Made by a program: the position numbers and the translations under genes. Under the pieces are notes generated by a model. That model worked only from the letters and a program-made list of their open reading frames with translations. It had not been told where the DNA came from and did not search any database. 64,000 nucleotides of DNA from Pseudomonas sp. DC1.2 (GTDB taxonomy: Bacteria; Pseudomonadota; Gammaproteobacteria; Pseudomonadales; Pseudomonadaceae), in NCBI RefSeq assembly GCF_034351645.1, contig NZ_CP133782.1, positions 4,035,001-4,099,000 on the forward strand. The letters run 5' to 3'. Shown here one piece after another: positions 1 to 11,200 of the stretch (positions are counted from its first letter, which is position 1; every line of letters starts with the position of its first letter).

Positions 1-276
1 GTTGCTCAGGTCATACGTGCCGTAAGCCACCAACCCCAGCAACGCGCCCAAACGCGCGGCGCGCTGCCAAGAACTCGACGGCAATACCACGAACACCACA
101 CACCCGATCACATAAAGGAGATAGAACACCGCTGCCGGGGCCAGCAGCGGTTGGTCGAGCATCAGCCCGCCGAGCAGCGCCCGGTAGGTCGGCGCCATCA
201 AAACGCCGAGCCAGACGCCATCGAGTACGAGAAACGCAAGCAAGGTGCCAGCGTAGGCAAACAACGCTTTTTTCAT
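1..276 (-). CDS. DUF2177 family membrane protein (partial, C-terminus outside window)
   Basis: The reading frame opens with MKKALFAYAGTLLAF at the ATG ending at 276 and is still open at base 1, so 92 codons are visible and the C-terminus is missing. The sequence has hydrophobic helices and the pattern LDGVWLGVLMAPTYR followed by GGLMLDQPLL, which I recognise from small DUF2177 inner-membrane proteins of about 130 residues. No catalytic residues are apparent and no function is known for the family. A longer-looking minus-strand frame ending near base 11 is a shadow of this one. Function unknown. Confidence 0.75.
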   Translation of the reverse strand, partial: MKKALFAYAGTLLAFLVLDGVWLGVLMAPTYRALLGGLMLDQPLLAPAAVFYLLYVIGCVVFVVLPSSSWQRAARLGALLGLVAYGTYDLSN

Positions 277-322
277 AGCCATCCAACCCCATGTGATCGA
301 CCTACATGGGGCCGACGAAAGG

Positions 323-1159
323 TCAGCTTAGTTCAATGCGATCGGCATGAATTACAATCTGGCCGTTCTTGTACAACGCGCCAATAGCCTTCTTGAAATT
401 ACCTTTGCTGACACCGAACATGCTGCTGATCAGCGTAGGATCGCTCTTGTCGCTGATGGGCAGGGTGCCGTTGTTATCGCGCAACTTGCTGAGGATTTTC
501 GAGTTCAGACTGGTCGCAGCTTCCTCGCCCACCGGTTGCAGGCTGAGGCTGATCTTGCCGTCGGGACGGACTTCCTTGATAAAGCCCTTCTCTTCTTTAC
601 CGGCCCGCATGAACTTGAAAATTTCGTTCTTGTGGATCAGGCCCCAGTGTTTGTTATTGATGATTGCCTTGAAGCCCATGTCGGTGGCTTCGGCAACCAG
701 CAGATCAACTTCTTGGCCGGCGGTGTAGTTGGCCGGGGTTTTGTCCAGATAGCGATCCAGGCGCGCAGTGGCGGTGATGCGACGGGTATGCTTGTCGAGA
801 TAGACATGCACCACCACATACTCACCCGCGGTCATCTGACGCTTTTCTTCGGAGTACGGAAGCAACAGGTCTTTGGGCAGGCCCCAATCCAGGAAGACGC
901 CAATGCTGTTGACTTCAACGACTTTCAAACTGGCGAATTCACCGACCTGAACTTTCGGTGTTTCGGTAGTTGCGATGAGCTTGTCATCGCTGTCCAGATA
1001 AACAAAAACGTTGAGCCAGTCTTCATCTTCGCTGGGAATATCTTTGGGGATATAACGATTAGGCAGGAGGATTTCCCCGTCCGCACCACCGTCCAGGTAT
1101 AAACCGAAGTTAGTGTGTTTAACCACTTGCAAACTGTTGTAACGCCCGACTAAAGCCAT
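323..1159 (-). CDS. CvfB-like S1-domain RNA-binding protein
   Basis: A 278-residue soluble protein with three successive S1-like beta-barrel segments (about residues 1-60, 65-130 and 140-210), the second showing VVEVNSIGVFLDWGLPKDLL, and a C-terminal winged-helix-like part (SSMFGVSKGNFKKAIGALY). This is the architecture of CvfB, an RNA-binding regulator described first as a virulence factor in Gram-positive bacteria. I chose the start MALVGRY at 1159 because GAGGG lies a few bases before it; the upstream in-frame ATG at 1174 would place that ribosome site inside the gene. Target RNAs in Pseudomonas are unknown. The gene is monocistronic, with no clear partner. Confidence 0.85.
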   Translation of the reverse strand: MALVGRYNSLQVVKHTNFGLYLDGGADGEILLPNRYIPKDIPSEDEDWLNVFVYLDSDDKLIATTETPKVQVGEFASLKVVEVNSIGVFLDWGLPKDLLLPYSEEKRQMTAGEYVVVHVYLDKHTRRITATARLDRYLDKTPANYTAGQEVDLLVAEATDMGFKAIINNKHWGLIHKNEIFKFMRAGKEEKGFIKEVRPDGKISLSLQPVGEEAATSLNSKILSKLRDNNGTLPISDKSDPTLISSMFGVSKGNFKKAIGALYKNGQIVIHADRIELS

Positions 1160-1520
1160 TTCCAATACCCTCATTGCGTGGGCGGCATTCTACCCGGTTT
1201 TGCCGTTCGCGCTCGCTAGCCGGCCCGGTGGCGCAAGAAAATCTCTGCGAACCCCTTAATTTCGGTGGATTCCCCGACATGCATCAGGCCGCTCGTCTGA
1301 CCAAATCGGCGTTCATGGCCACTGTCCGCCCTGCCTAAAATGCTTTGCGCTAACTCACGTTCTTATTTAAAACAGCGGCTTAGCAGGGTATTTCGAACAA
1401 TAACTTGTGAGTAATCGAGCGATATCCTCGGTTATTTCAGGGGGATATTTACCAAGCAATTGTCAAGTATTTCCTGTACGATGCTTGGCCAAGTTAATTT
1501 TCTATAGGTTAATGGCCGCC
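1160..1520. other. intergenic region without a recognised gene
   Basis: About 360 bases between divergent genes. I see no open frame with a ribosome site, no RNA-gene fold and no clear terminator. It must hold the promoters of the CvfB-like gene and of the small basic protein. The stretch from about 1360 is AT-rich compared with the flanks. Confidence 0.5.
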
Positions 1521-1700
1521 ATGCGTGTAAAAGCATCCAACAGCAAAGCAAAGCCAGCTCCAGCCGTTGAAACCAGCGAATCGATCAACAACCAGATTGC
1601 TGCGTTCCTGAAGTCTGGCGGCGAGATTCAGCAAATTGCCAAAGGCGTCAGCGGCCAAACGTTCGGCCCGTCAAAACAGATTACTCTGGGCAAAAAGTAA
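1521..1700 (+). CDS. small basic protein of unknown function
   Basis: A 59-residue protein (MRVKASNSKAKPAP...) with a Lys/Ala/Pro-rich flexible N-terminus and a conserved-looking C-terminal half reading FLKSGGEIQQIAKGVSG. An in-frame ATG three codons earlier (1512) is also possible; longer upstream extension has no coding character. The FLxxGGxIxxI pattern recalls the RNA-polymerase-binding segment of the Pseudomonas stress regulator SutA, but the acidic N-terminal tail of SutA is absent and I do not claim orthology. Net charge and size would suit a nucleic-acid or polymerase-associated protein. Confidence 0.6.
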   Translation: MRVKASNSKAKPAPAVETSESINNQIAAFLKSGGEIQQIAKGVSGQTFGPSKQITLGKK

Positions 1701-1907
1701 CCCTGCGCGTCACCTGGTCCCTAAGCGCTTTGAACATCGAAGCGCTTGGACTGGAACCCTTGTATCCCCCCCGCTAAAACAACCCATGTTGCAAAAATCG
1801 ACGAACGGCCCTCAAAACCGAGTATTCGCCGGTATGCTTGCACACGTCTAGATCAAGCGTTTCGACAGGTTTCTGATTCCTGCTCCTCGCTGTTCATGGA
1901 GTGACGC

Positions 1908-2624
1908 ATGCTCAAATCCTCCTGCTTAATGTTCGCCACCCTGCTGTCGTGTTCAGTCGCTCACGCGCAAATCTTCCAGCGAGAACTGGGCGACTTCGAC
2001 CTCAAACTCGGCACCACTCCCAGCCGCAGCATGGCCCAAGGGCTGGTAAAACCTTCGACAACCGGCTCGTTCCATGGCGGTCTCGACCTGGGTCACGACA
2101 GTGGCTGGTACGTCGGCCAGTGGGCGCCGAGCATGGGTGTGAGCCCCGGCAGCAATCTTGAGGTGGATTCCTACCTGGGCTTTAAACAGCCTTTTGATAA
2201 AACACTCGGCTATGAAGTCGGCATGATGCACTACAGCTACCCCGAAGTGGGTACGCTCGACAGCCAGGAATTTTTCGGCGGCCTGACCGTGTTGGGCAGC
2301 CGTTTCGGCGCCGCCTTCAGTAACGACCCGGACAAACAGAACAGCACGCTGTTCGCCGATTTGGGTGGCAATCAGCCCTTCGGCATCGGCGTCAGCATGA
2401 AATACACCACCCACCAACTCAACAGCCCGGTTTCCGTCGACGGAGGGTCAGTCAGCACGTTCACCGACTGGTCATTGCAACTGTCCCGAGCCTTCATGGG
2501 CATCGATCTAGACCTGATTTACAGCGACTCCAGCCTCAGCGGCAGCAACTGCTCTGCGTACTCCGGACACAACAGCCAATGCGATGGACTCGTGACCCTC
2601 AAGGCCGAACGCGCCTTCTATTGA
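1908..2624 (+). CDS. TorF family putative outer-membrane porin
   Basis: A 238-residue exported protein. A cleavable signal peptide (MLKSSCLMFATLL...SVAHA, cleavage before QIF) is followed by alternating hydrophobic/aromatic strands rich in Gly, Ser and Tyr (GGLDLGHDSGWYVGQW, YEVGMMHYSYPE, FTDWSLQLSRAF) and a C-terminal aromatic residue, as expected of a small beta-barrel inserted by the BAM complex. The layout fits TIGR02001 (TorF) porins. The start is supported by TGGAGTG just upstream. Substrate unknown. The gene is followed by a lipoprotein gene 79 bases downstream; co-transcription is possible. Confidence 0.75.
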   Translation: MLKSSCLMFATLLSCSVAHAQIFQRELGDFDLKLGTTPSRSMAQGLVKPSTTGSFHGGLDLGHDSGWYVGQWAPSMGVSPGSNLEVDSYLGFKQPFDKTLGYEVGMMHYSYPEVGTLDSQEFFGGLTVLGSRFGAAFSNDPDKQNSTLFADLGGNQPFGIGVSMKYTTHQLNSPVSVDGGSVSTFTDWSLQLSRAFMGIDLDLIYSDSSLSGSNCSAYSGHNSQCDGLVTLKAERAFY

Positions 2625-2703
2625 TCCGCTGAACTGCGGGGCTCATTCTGCGTTCACATAGAAGGCCCTCCTTTAGAAGCCAGGCTCACGCAAGGATTCG
2701 CTC

Positions 2704-3579
2704 ATGTCGCGCTGGTTTAAACACATCGTTGTGCTAGTCACCCTCACGCTCGCCCTCGGTGCGTGCAGCCGAGTGGGACTGGCTTACCGCAACCTTGACG
2801 TGATCATCCCGTGGACCCTCAGCGACTACCTGGACATGAGTGGCGAGCAAAAAGGCTGGTTCAATGAACGCCTCAAAGAGCATCTGAGCTGGCACTGCAC
2901 CACACAACTACCGGGTTATCTCGACTGGCTCGACCGTTTACAAGCCATGGTCGAAGCGAATCAAGTCAGCGATGCGACCCTGCAGGCCCGTACCCTGGAA
3001 GCCAAACAGGCCATCGCCCAGACCGCACGAGCGATTACCCCTTCGGCCATCGAACTGTTGCAGGGGCTGAACGACAAGCAAATCGCGGACATGAATGATG
3101 CCTTCGTCAAGGACCAGCGCAAACGCCAGGAGGAATACCTCACGCCGCCCCTCGATCAGCAGATCAAGGAACGTAGCGAGCGCATGCAGAAAAGGCTGAA
3201 CGACTGGCTTGGTCCCCTCAGCACCCGCCAGCAGCAACGTGTCGTGACGTGGTCAAAGGTCTTGGGCGAGCAGAATCAGCAGTGGCTTGCCAACCGCGCT
3301 CACTGGCAGCAGCAGTTCAGTGCCGCGCTAGCACAACGCCAAAGCCCCGAGTTCGCGCAGCAGATAGAGACGCTGCTGGTCAATCCCGAGCGTTTGTGGA
3401 CGCCGGCTTATCAATTGGCCTACGCCGACACTGAGGCTCAGGCACGAGGATTGATCGTCGATTTGATGGCCGAAAGTACGCCCGCCCAGCGTCAGCGCTT
3501 GTTGAAAAAAATCGACGGAGTGCGCAAAGACTTCAATGATTTGAAATGTCTGAAGGCCGCGAAGCCGGTGGGCTCGTGA
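2704..3579 (+). CDS. DUF6279 family lipoprotein
   Basis: A 291-residue protein with a lipoprotein signal peptide; the lipobox is LALGAC with the modified Cys at residue 21. The mature part is alpha-helical, rich in Gln, Arg and Ala, and begins SRVGLAYRNLDVIIPW, the signature I associate with DUF6279 lipoproteins of pseudomonads. No enzymatic motif is visible. Its 3' end overlaps the 3' end of the convergent sensor kinase gene by 47 bases (3533-3579), so both C-termini are encoded on opposite strands of the same DNA. Function unknown. Confidence 0.8.
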   Translation: MSRWFKHIVVLVTLTLALGACSRVGLAYRNLDVIIPWTLSDYLDMSGEQKGWFNERLKEHLSWHCTTQLPGYLDWLDRLQAMVEANQVSDATLQARTLEAKQAIAQTARAITPSAIELLQGLNDKQIADMNDAFVKDQRKRQEEYLTPPLDQQIKERSERMQKRLNDWLGPLSTRQQQRVVTWSKVLGEQNQQWLANRAHWQQQFSAALAQRQSPEFAQQIETLLVNPERLWTPAYQLAYADTEAQARGLIVDLMAESTPAQRQRLLKKIDGVRKDFNDLKCLKAAKPVGS

Positions 3580-4966
3580 AGTCCTCCTCAACAACGACCT
3601 TCTTTTCGGCCACCAACCGCATATGTAGCCGCAGCCCCTCGGCACTGTTCTCAGCCCAAAGCTGCCCACCCTGACGCTGCACTGCATTCCTGGCAATACT
3701 CAAACCCAGTCCAAACCCGCCATCCCCCGGCCGCGAACCGTCGAGTCGTGTAAAAGGCGAGAAGATCCGTTCAAGATCCGCGTCAGCCACTCCACCGCCC
3801 TGATCCTCCAACCACAGATGCCAGAAGTTGCCCTCACGCTGCCCGGCGAGGCGCACCACACCTGCGCTCGGTGAATGACGAATCGCATTGCGCAGGATGT
3901 TTTCCAGCGCCTGCGCCAGCGCATTGAGATTGCTGCGCACCCAGCACGACGAGTCGACCTCACATAGCAACTGACTGGCTGGCCAGCCGCTTTCGTAGCA
4001 CGCATTTTCCGTGAGCATGTCCCATAAGGCGTGAACCTGAATCGCTTCGTCGGGCAACGGTTTACGTTCGGTATCGAGCCACGCCAATTGCAAGGTGTCA
4101 TCGACCAGACGCTGCATGCCGTCAACCTCGCGGCCGATGCGCTCGCGCAATTGCAGCAACCCCTGCTCGCTTTCGCTGGCCACCCGCAGACGACTCAAGG
4201 GCGTGCGCAATTCGTGGGACAGGTCACGCAACAGTTGCTGTTGCAAGGCCACAGTGCCTTGCAAGCGCTCGGACATATGATCAAACGCGCGCCCCAGCTC
4301 ACCCAGCTCATCCGAACGATTGGTGGTGTGACATGACAGACGGACGTTCAAGGGATCGGCGCGCCAGGCACTGACTTGTTCACGCAGGCTATTCAACGGC
4401 ACCACCAGCAACCGATACAGGCCGACGCACAGCAGCAGCGTACACACTCCCGGAATGACGGCTGTCGTGATCACGTGCCAAAACAGCCGATAGCTGCCCG
4501 GCAGGAAGCGCTGAGGCAACTCGATCACCACGCTGCCGGCCGACGGATCATTGGGAAAAGGCACCTTCAGCCACGGAAGATTTTTCGAACGAAGACTGAT
4601 CGGCCAGTCCGGACCACGTAAAAACGTCAGGTGCTGGAGTTCCTTGTCTGTCAGCGGGGTGCCGCCAAGGGACCGTAAATCTCCGCTGATGACCCCGACC
4701 CACGTCGATTCGCGCTGGCGGACACTGTCCAGCCAGGTATCGACGCCGCTGCGCTGACCCTCGTTCCAGGCGCGCTCTGCCTGGTGCGCAAACTGCGCCA
4801 ACGCGCCACGCGCCTGGTCGGACAGAAACAGGTTTTTCTCCTCCATGTAGCGGCCCCAGGACCCGCTCAGCCAGATCATCAGCAGACAGAACGCGACCAA
4901 CAGGCACGCCAGCTTCCAGAACAGCGAATGCCGGCCAGGCAGGTCAGGACATTTCATCAACGGCAC
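3533..4966 (-). CDS. pirS: sensor histidine kinase, PirS-like
   Basis: A 477-residue inner-membrane kinase: TM1 at about residues 15-35, a periplasmic loop to about 160, TM2 at about 165-190, HAMP, an HisKA domain with DLSHELRTPLSRL (phospho-acceptor His251), then HATPase motifs NILRNAIRHS (N box), EDQGGGV (G1) and GFGLGLSIARN (G2). It overlaps the response-regulator gene upstream by 23 bases, so the two are one operon. The symbol rests on synteny: in P. aeruginosa the pair next to gacS is PirR/PirS, which controls a ferric-siderophore receptor. The receptor gene pirA is not next to it here, so the signal and target remain open. The 3' end overlaps the convergent lipoprotein gene. Confidence 0.7.
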   Translation of the reverse strand: MPLMKCPDLPGRHSLFWKLACLLVAFCLLMIWLSGSWGRYMEEKNLFLSDQARGALAQFAHQAERAWNEGQRSGVDTWLDSVRQRESTWVGVISGDLRSLGGTPLTDKELQHLTFLRGPDWPISLRSKNLPWLKVPFPNDPSAGSVVIELPQRFLPGSYRLFWHVITTAVIPGVCTLLLCVGLYRLLVVPLNSLREQVSAWRADPLNVRLSCHTTNRSDELGELGRAFDHMSERLQGTVALQQQLLRDLSHELRTPLSRLRVASESEQGLLQLRERIGREVDGMQRLVDDTLQLAWLDTERKPLPDEAIQVHALWDMLTENACYESGWPASQLLCEVDSSCWVRSNLNALAQALENILRNAIRHSPSAGVVRLAGQREGNFWHLWLEDQGGGVADADLERIFSPFTRLDGSRPGDGGFGLGLSIARNAVQRQGGQLWAENSAEGLRLHMRLVAEKKVVVEEDFTSPPASRPSDISNH

Positions 4967-5678
4967 TCAATACATAACCTTTGCCCCATACCGTGCGCAC
5001 TTCGCGCTCGGTGTAACCGGTGGCCTTGAGTTTGCGGCGGATCTGGCTGATGTGCATATCGAGGCTGCGATCATGAGGGGCATACCCCCGTTGCAGGACA
5101 TGCTGATAAAGGAAAGCTTTGCTCAATACTTCGTCTGCGTTGCGATTGAGCGTGTCCAGCAGCCGATACTCGCTGCGCGTCAGGCCGGCGGCGCGCCCAT
5201 CGTAAAAGACTTCGCACAGATCATCATCGAGCCGCAGGCCATGTGCGTCACGTGCAGGCGCTGGCGGTTCAGGGCGGCGATCAAGCGCCACTCGCCGCAG
5301 GATGGCTTCGATACGCACCCGCAACTCCGCCATGCTGAACGGCTTAGGCAGGTAGTCGTCGGCGCCCAGGCGAAAGCCGCTGATGCGATCCGCTTCCGCG
5401 CCGAGTGCCGACATCAGCAGCACGGGCGTTGCATGGCTCTGGCGCAATTGGGTGAGCACCGCCAGACCGTCCAGCCCCGGCAGCAGAATGTCCATCAGCA
5501 CGACATCGAAAGGATGCCGACGGGCAATCGCCAGGCCCTCGTGACCGTTCTGGCACCAGGTCACCTGAAAGCCACAGCGGCCAAGATGGTCGTGGACATA
5601 GGCGCCCAGGACAAGGTCATCTTCAATGGACAGAATGCGAGGAGCGTTGTGAGCGATTGGCGTCATGAGCATCTGCAA
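4944..5678 (-). CDS. pirR: OmpR-family response regulator, PirR-like
   Basis: A 244-residue regulator with an N-terminal receiver (phospho-acceptor Asp63 in VVLMDILLPGLDG, Lys of the PKPF motif present) and a C-terminal winged helix (LTRSEYRLLDTL ... DRSLDMHISQIRRKL ... VRTVWGKGYVL). An alternative start is the ATG at 5666. It is the first gene of the operon with the kinase and is divergent from gacS across about 200 bases. Assignment to PirR is by family and by the gacS neighbourhood; the missing pirA receptor means its regulon may differ from the P. aeruginosa one. Confidence 0.72.
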   Translation of the reverse strand: MQMLMTPIAHNAPRILSIEDDLVLGAYVHDHLGRCGFQVTWCQNGHEGLAIARRHPFDVVLMDILLPGLDGLAVLTQLRQSHATPVLLMSALGAEADRISGFRLGADDYLPKPFSMAELRVRIEAILRRVALDRRPEPPAPARDAHGLRLDDDLCEVFYDGRAAGLTRSEYRLLDTLNRNADEVLSKAFLYQHVLQRGYAPHDRSLDMHISQIRRKLKATGYTEREVRTVWGKGYVLSAVDEMS

Positions 5679-5880
5679 ATAATTCTCAATCGCCGATTAT
5701 TCAAGATTGCCTCGCCAGGGGCAACCCACGGATGGACATCGATGCAAAAGCACTAGCCGGCGAGACAAATCACCTCGTCAATTTTAGAAAGATTGCCTGC
5801 AAGCAAATCGCTACACTGCGCAAGTGGTACGTGCCGGATGCACGTACAGGTCAATCAATCGCTGGATGCAGGGGAAATGC

Positions 5881-8634
<2,754 letters not shown>

Positions 8635-8705
8635 CCCAGCGCAATAGTGCCGGACGCCAAGGCGTCTAGGCTTAGCCTATTTCCCGACACAGATAGAAGG
8701 TCGCC

Positions 8706-9695
8706 ATGCGCACGATTCTCTTCAGCAGTCAGGCTTACGACCGCGACAGTTTCCTCTCCGCCCGACTGCCAGCCGGGATCGAGTTACAGTTTCAATCCGC
8801 GCGCCTGAGCCTGGACACGGTGGCGCTGGCGGAGCATCACGAAGTGGTCTGCGCCTTCATCAATGATGACCTCGGAGCCCCGGTGCTAGAGCAACTGGCG
8901 GCGGGCGGCACCCAATTGATCGCCCTGCGCTCGGCCGGTTATAACCATGTCGACCTGGCAGCGGCAAAGCGCCTGGGGCTGACCATCGTGAGGGTCCCGG
9001 CCTATTCGCCACACGCGGTGGCCGAACATGCGGTGGCGTTGATCCTGGCCCTTAACCGGCACCTGCACCGTGCCTACAACCGGACCCGCGAAGGGGATTT
9101 CAGCCTGCACGGGCTGACCGGCTTCGACTTGGTGGGCAAGACTGTAGGGGTGGTCGGCACCGGGCAGATCGGCGCAACCTTCGCCCGCATCATGAACGGC
9201 TTCGGTTGCCGCCTGCTGGCTCATGACCCCTACCCCAATCCACATGTCGAGGCCTTGGGCGCCCGCTACCTGAGCCTGCCAGAACTGCTGGCCGAGGCGC
9301 AGATCGTCAGCCTGCACTGCCCGCTCAACGAGCAGACCAAACACTTAATCAACCGCCAGTCACTGGCGCATATGCAACCGGGTGCAATGCTGATCAATAC
9401 CGGGCGCGGCGGCTTGGTGGACACACCGGCACTGATCGACGCGTTGAAAGACGGCCAATTGGGCTACCTGGGACTGGATGTCTACGAGGAGGAAGCGCAG
9501 CTGTTCTTCGAGGACCGCTCCGACTTACCCTTGCAAGACGATGTTCTGGCCCGACTGCTGACCTTCCCGAACGTGATCATCACCGCGCACCAGGCCTTTT
9601 TGACCCGAGAGGCGCTGGACGCAATCGCTACCACCACCTTGCAGAACATTGCCGACTGGGCCGCAGGCAGATCACAGAATCAGGTCGAAGGCTGA
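8706..9695 (+). CDS. ldhA: D-lactate dehydrogenase (fermentative, NADH)
   Basis: A 329-residue D-2-hydroxyacid dehydrogenase that reduces pyruvate to D-lactate. The NAD-binding motif is VVGTGQIGATFARI; the substrate Arg lies in RSAGYNHVD, the central Glu in LDVYEEE and the catalytic His in ITAHQAFLT. Length and motifs match the LdhA branch rather than phosphoglycerate or glyoxylate reductases. The gacS-ldhA order is the same as in P. aeruginosa. A purine-rich site (AGAAGG) precedes the ATG. Confidence 0.92.
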   Translation: MRTILFSSQAYDRDSFLSARLPAGIELQFQSARLSLDTVALAEHHEVVCAFINDDLGAPVLEQLAAGGTQLIALRSAGYNHVDLAAAKRLGLTIVRVPAYSPHAVAEHAVALILALNRHLHRAYNRTREGDFSLHGLTGFDLVGKTVGVVGTGQIGATFARIMNGFGCRLLAHDPYPNPHVEALGARYLSLPELLAEAQIVSLHCPLNEQTKHLINRQSLAHMQPGAMLINTGRGGLVDTPALIDALKDGQLGYLGLDVYEEEAQLFFEDRSDLPLQDDVLARLLTFPNVIITAHQAFLTREALDAIATTTLQNIADWAAGRSQNQVEG

Positions 9696-9712
9696 GCCGG
9701 GAAATGCCGGGG

Positions 9713-10102
9713 CTAGCCTTTTGACAACAGAATCATCAGCCCCAGCCAACCGAAACCGATCAAACGCTGTTTCAGTGAATGCCCACGGCGCAACAGGAAC
9801 CAGACAAAAAACGGTGGCAGCAAAAACACCATAATCTTCAGCCAGTTTTCTACTGGGCGCAGGCCTGAGGGCGTCGTTTGAGGCACTGCTTGCGCCAGTG
9901 TGCCCTCAGACCTGACTCTGCGCCCGAACGCGGCAGGCGTGACCTTGGCGACCTTTTCATCCCTCGGCAAATGCCCGAAAGAGATCGGCGAGGCCGGCGA
10001 AGTGGACGGTTTCACCGCCGCAGCCGGAGCGCCGCAATGAATGCATGCGGTCGCCTCAGAGCTGATGCTTTTGTTGCATTCATAACACTCGATCAATGCC
10101 AT
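9713..10102 (-). CDS. zinc-ribbon membrane protein
   Basis: A 129-residue protein starting MALIECYECNKSI. Two CxxC knuckles (CYEC and CIHC within the first 25 residues) form a zinc ribbon; a Pro/Ser-rich linker follows and two hydrophobic helices (MVFLLPPFFVWFLL and GFGWLGLMILL) close the chain, so it is an inner-membrane protein with a cytosolic zinc ribbon. A frame extending upstream to 10732 is rejected because it runs through the divergent gene. Unknown function. Confidence 0.75.
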   Translation of the reverse strand: MALIECYECNKSISSEATACIHCGAPAAAVKPSTSPASPISFGHLPRDEKVAKVTPAAFGRRVRSEGTLAQAVPQTTPSGLRPVENWLKIMVFLLPPFFVWFLLRRGHSLKQRLIGFGWLGLMILLSKG

Positions 10103-10237
10103 GTTCGTTCCTTCGAGGTGCAAAATGCGGCAGTGTGCCATGAGCCTGCTGAAGATTTGAACCTGATCGAAGGTCACATGCCCGCACCATGCTGTGGGGA
10201 TGCCCGTGCTAGCATACCGCGCATATTTGGAGGACCC

Positions 10238-10672
10238 ATGGTCGAACACGATTTCCGCTACAGCCTGATGAACCCGCAACACACCCTCACCGAATGCCGC
10301 GCGCTGGTGCCTGGGCGTTATCAAGTCACCGGCAACGGCGGCTCGATTCGTAACAGCGACGTGTTGGTGGTCACCCTTAAAGGCAGCAAGGACTTGTCCA
10401 TGCGCCTGACCGTTGAAACGGTTCGCCACCTGATCAACCCGCCGGGCCAATGGGTCGCGGTAGCCAGCGGGCCGGTGTTCGGCGAACTGGCGATCCACAC
10501 CTGGAAAGTGCATTGCGACAGTTGCGCCAAAGAACTGAGCTTCGAGTTCGCGGTCGACGCCAAACTGGGCAACAAGGCTGAAAAACCTGCCGCCACGGCG
10601 CGAATTGCCGAGCTGGGCTGGATCACAACCGGCGACAAACACCGCTGCCCAAAATGCCAGGAGCCGGCGTGA
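10238..10672 (+). CDS. hypothetical protein with a CxxC...CxxC zinc site
   Basis: A 144-residue soluble protein, MVEHDFRYSLMNPQHTL..., with a strong GGAGG five bases before the ATG. The C-terminal half has two CxxC pairs (CDSC and CPKC) about 45 residues apart that could bind zinc. I do not recognise a named family. Its stop codon overlaps the ATG of the next gene by one base (TGATG), so the META lipoprotein is translationally coupled to it. Confidence 0.75.
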   Translation: MVEHDFRYSLMNPQHTLTECRALVPGRYQVTGNGGSIRNSDVLVVTLKGSKDLSMRLTVETVRHLINPPGQWVAVASGPVFGELAIHTWKVHCDSCAKELSFEFAVDAKLGNKAEKPAATARIAELGWITTGDKHRCPKCQEPA

Positions 10673-11076
10673 TGAAGCGCCTTGCTCTGACCGCGATGGT
10701 TGGCGCAAGCCTGTTGGGCTGCGCCACGACACCTGAACCGCCGCAACAGAATCGCAGCTACATTCTGGAATGGATCGGTGAACGCCCGCTGATGGATTAC
10801 AGCCACCTGACCATCACCCTCGGTGACGACGGGCGAGCGTATGGGAATGGTGGCTGTAACCACTGGTTCGCCCCCTACACCCTGGAAGGCGAAAAGCTCA
10901 GCTTCGGCCAAATCGGCAGCACTCGAAAACTCTGCGCACCGGCGTTGATGGAGCAGGAAAAACGTTTCCTGCAGGCACTGGAAAACGTGCAGCGGTGGGA
11001 CGTGTCGCCGATCGACCAGATGCGCTTCTGGCCGGCCCAGGGCAAGCCATTGCGTTGGTGGCTTGAAGAGGGTTGA
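10672..11076 (+). CDS. META domain lipoprotein
   Basis: A 134-residue protein: lipoprotein signal ending LLGC (Cys17) followed by one META domain with its typical core GNGGCNHWFAPYTLEGEKLSF and the TRKLCAP segment (the latter Cys probably pairing with the former). META/HslJ-type proteins are envelope proteins linked to stress or antibiotic tolerance, without a known enzyme activity. Start chosen at 10672 because it overlaps the upstream stop codon and gives the lipobox near the N-terminus. Confidence 0.85.
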   Translation: MKRLALTAMVGASLLGCATTPEPPQQNRSYILEWIGERPLMDYSHLTITLGDDGRAYGNGGCNHWFAPYTLEGEKLSFGQIGSTRKLCAPALMEQEKRFLQALENVQRWDVSPIDQMRFWPAQGKPLRWWLEEG

Positions 11077-11128
11077 TCCGCTCCTCAGCGATCACCCCTG
11101 TGCTCTGCGCGCAGATACGCTCAGCGTC

Positions 11129-11178
11129 CCAGCGACGCAAAGCGTCACTCGATGTCTTCCCACGCAAAGCGTGGGAAC
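11129..11178. repeat. twin palindromes with AAA loops (intergenic REP-like element)
   Basis: Between the convergent META and TlpA genes two hairpins share the same loop: GACGC-AAA-GCGTC at 11134-11146 and TTCCCACGC-AAA-GCGTGGGAA at 11157-11177, the latter followed by CGATC. A related half (GATCGTTCCCAC) recurs at about 16320. Such GTTCCCACGC palindromes are dispersed repeats of fluorescent pseudomonads and may also end transcription from both sides. Confidence 0.6.
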
Positions 11179-11200
11179 GATCGGCATCAAAACCAGCGCT

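Noticed and set aside
10103..10732. N-terminal extension of the zinc-ribbon membrane protein
   Set aside because: It would run antisense through the CxxC protein and META genes; the MALIECYECN start gives a normal protein.
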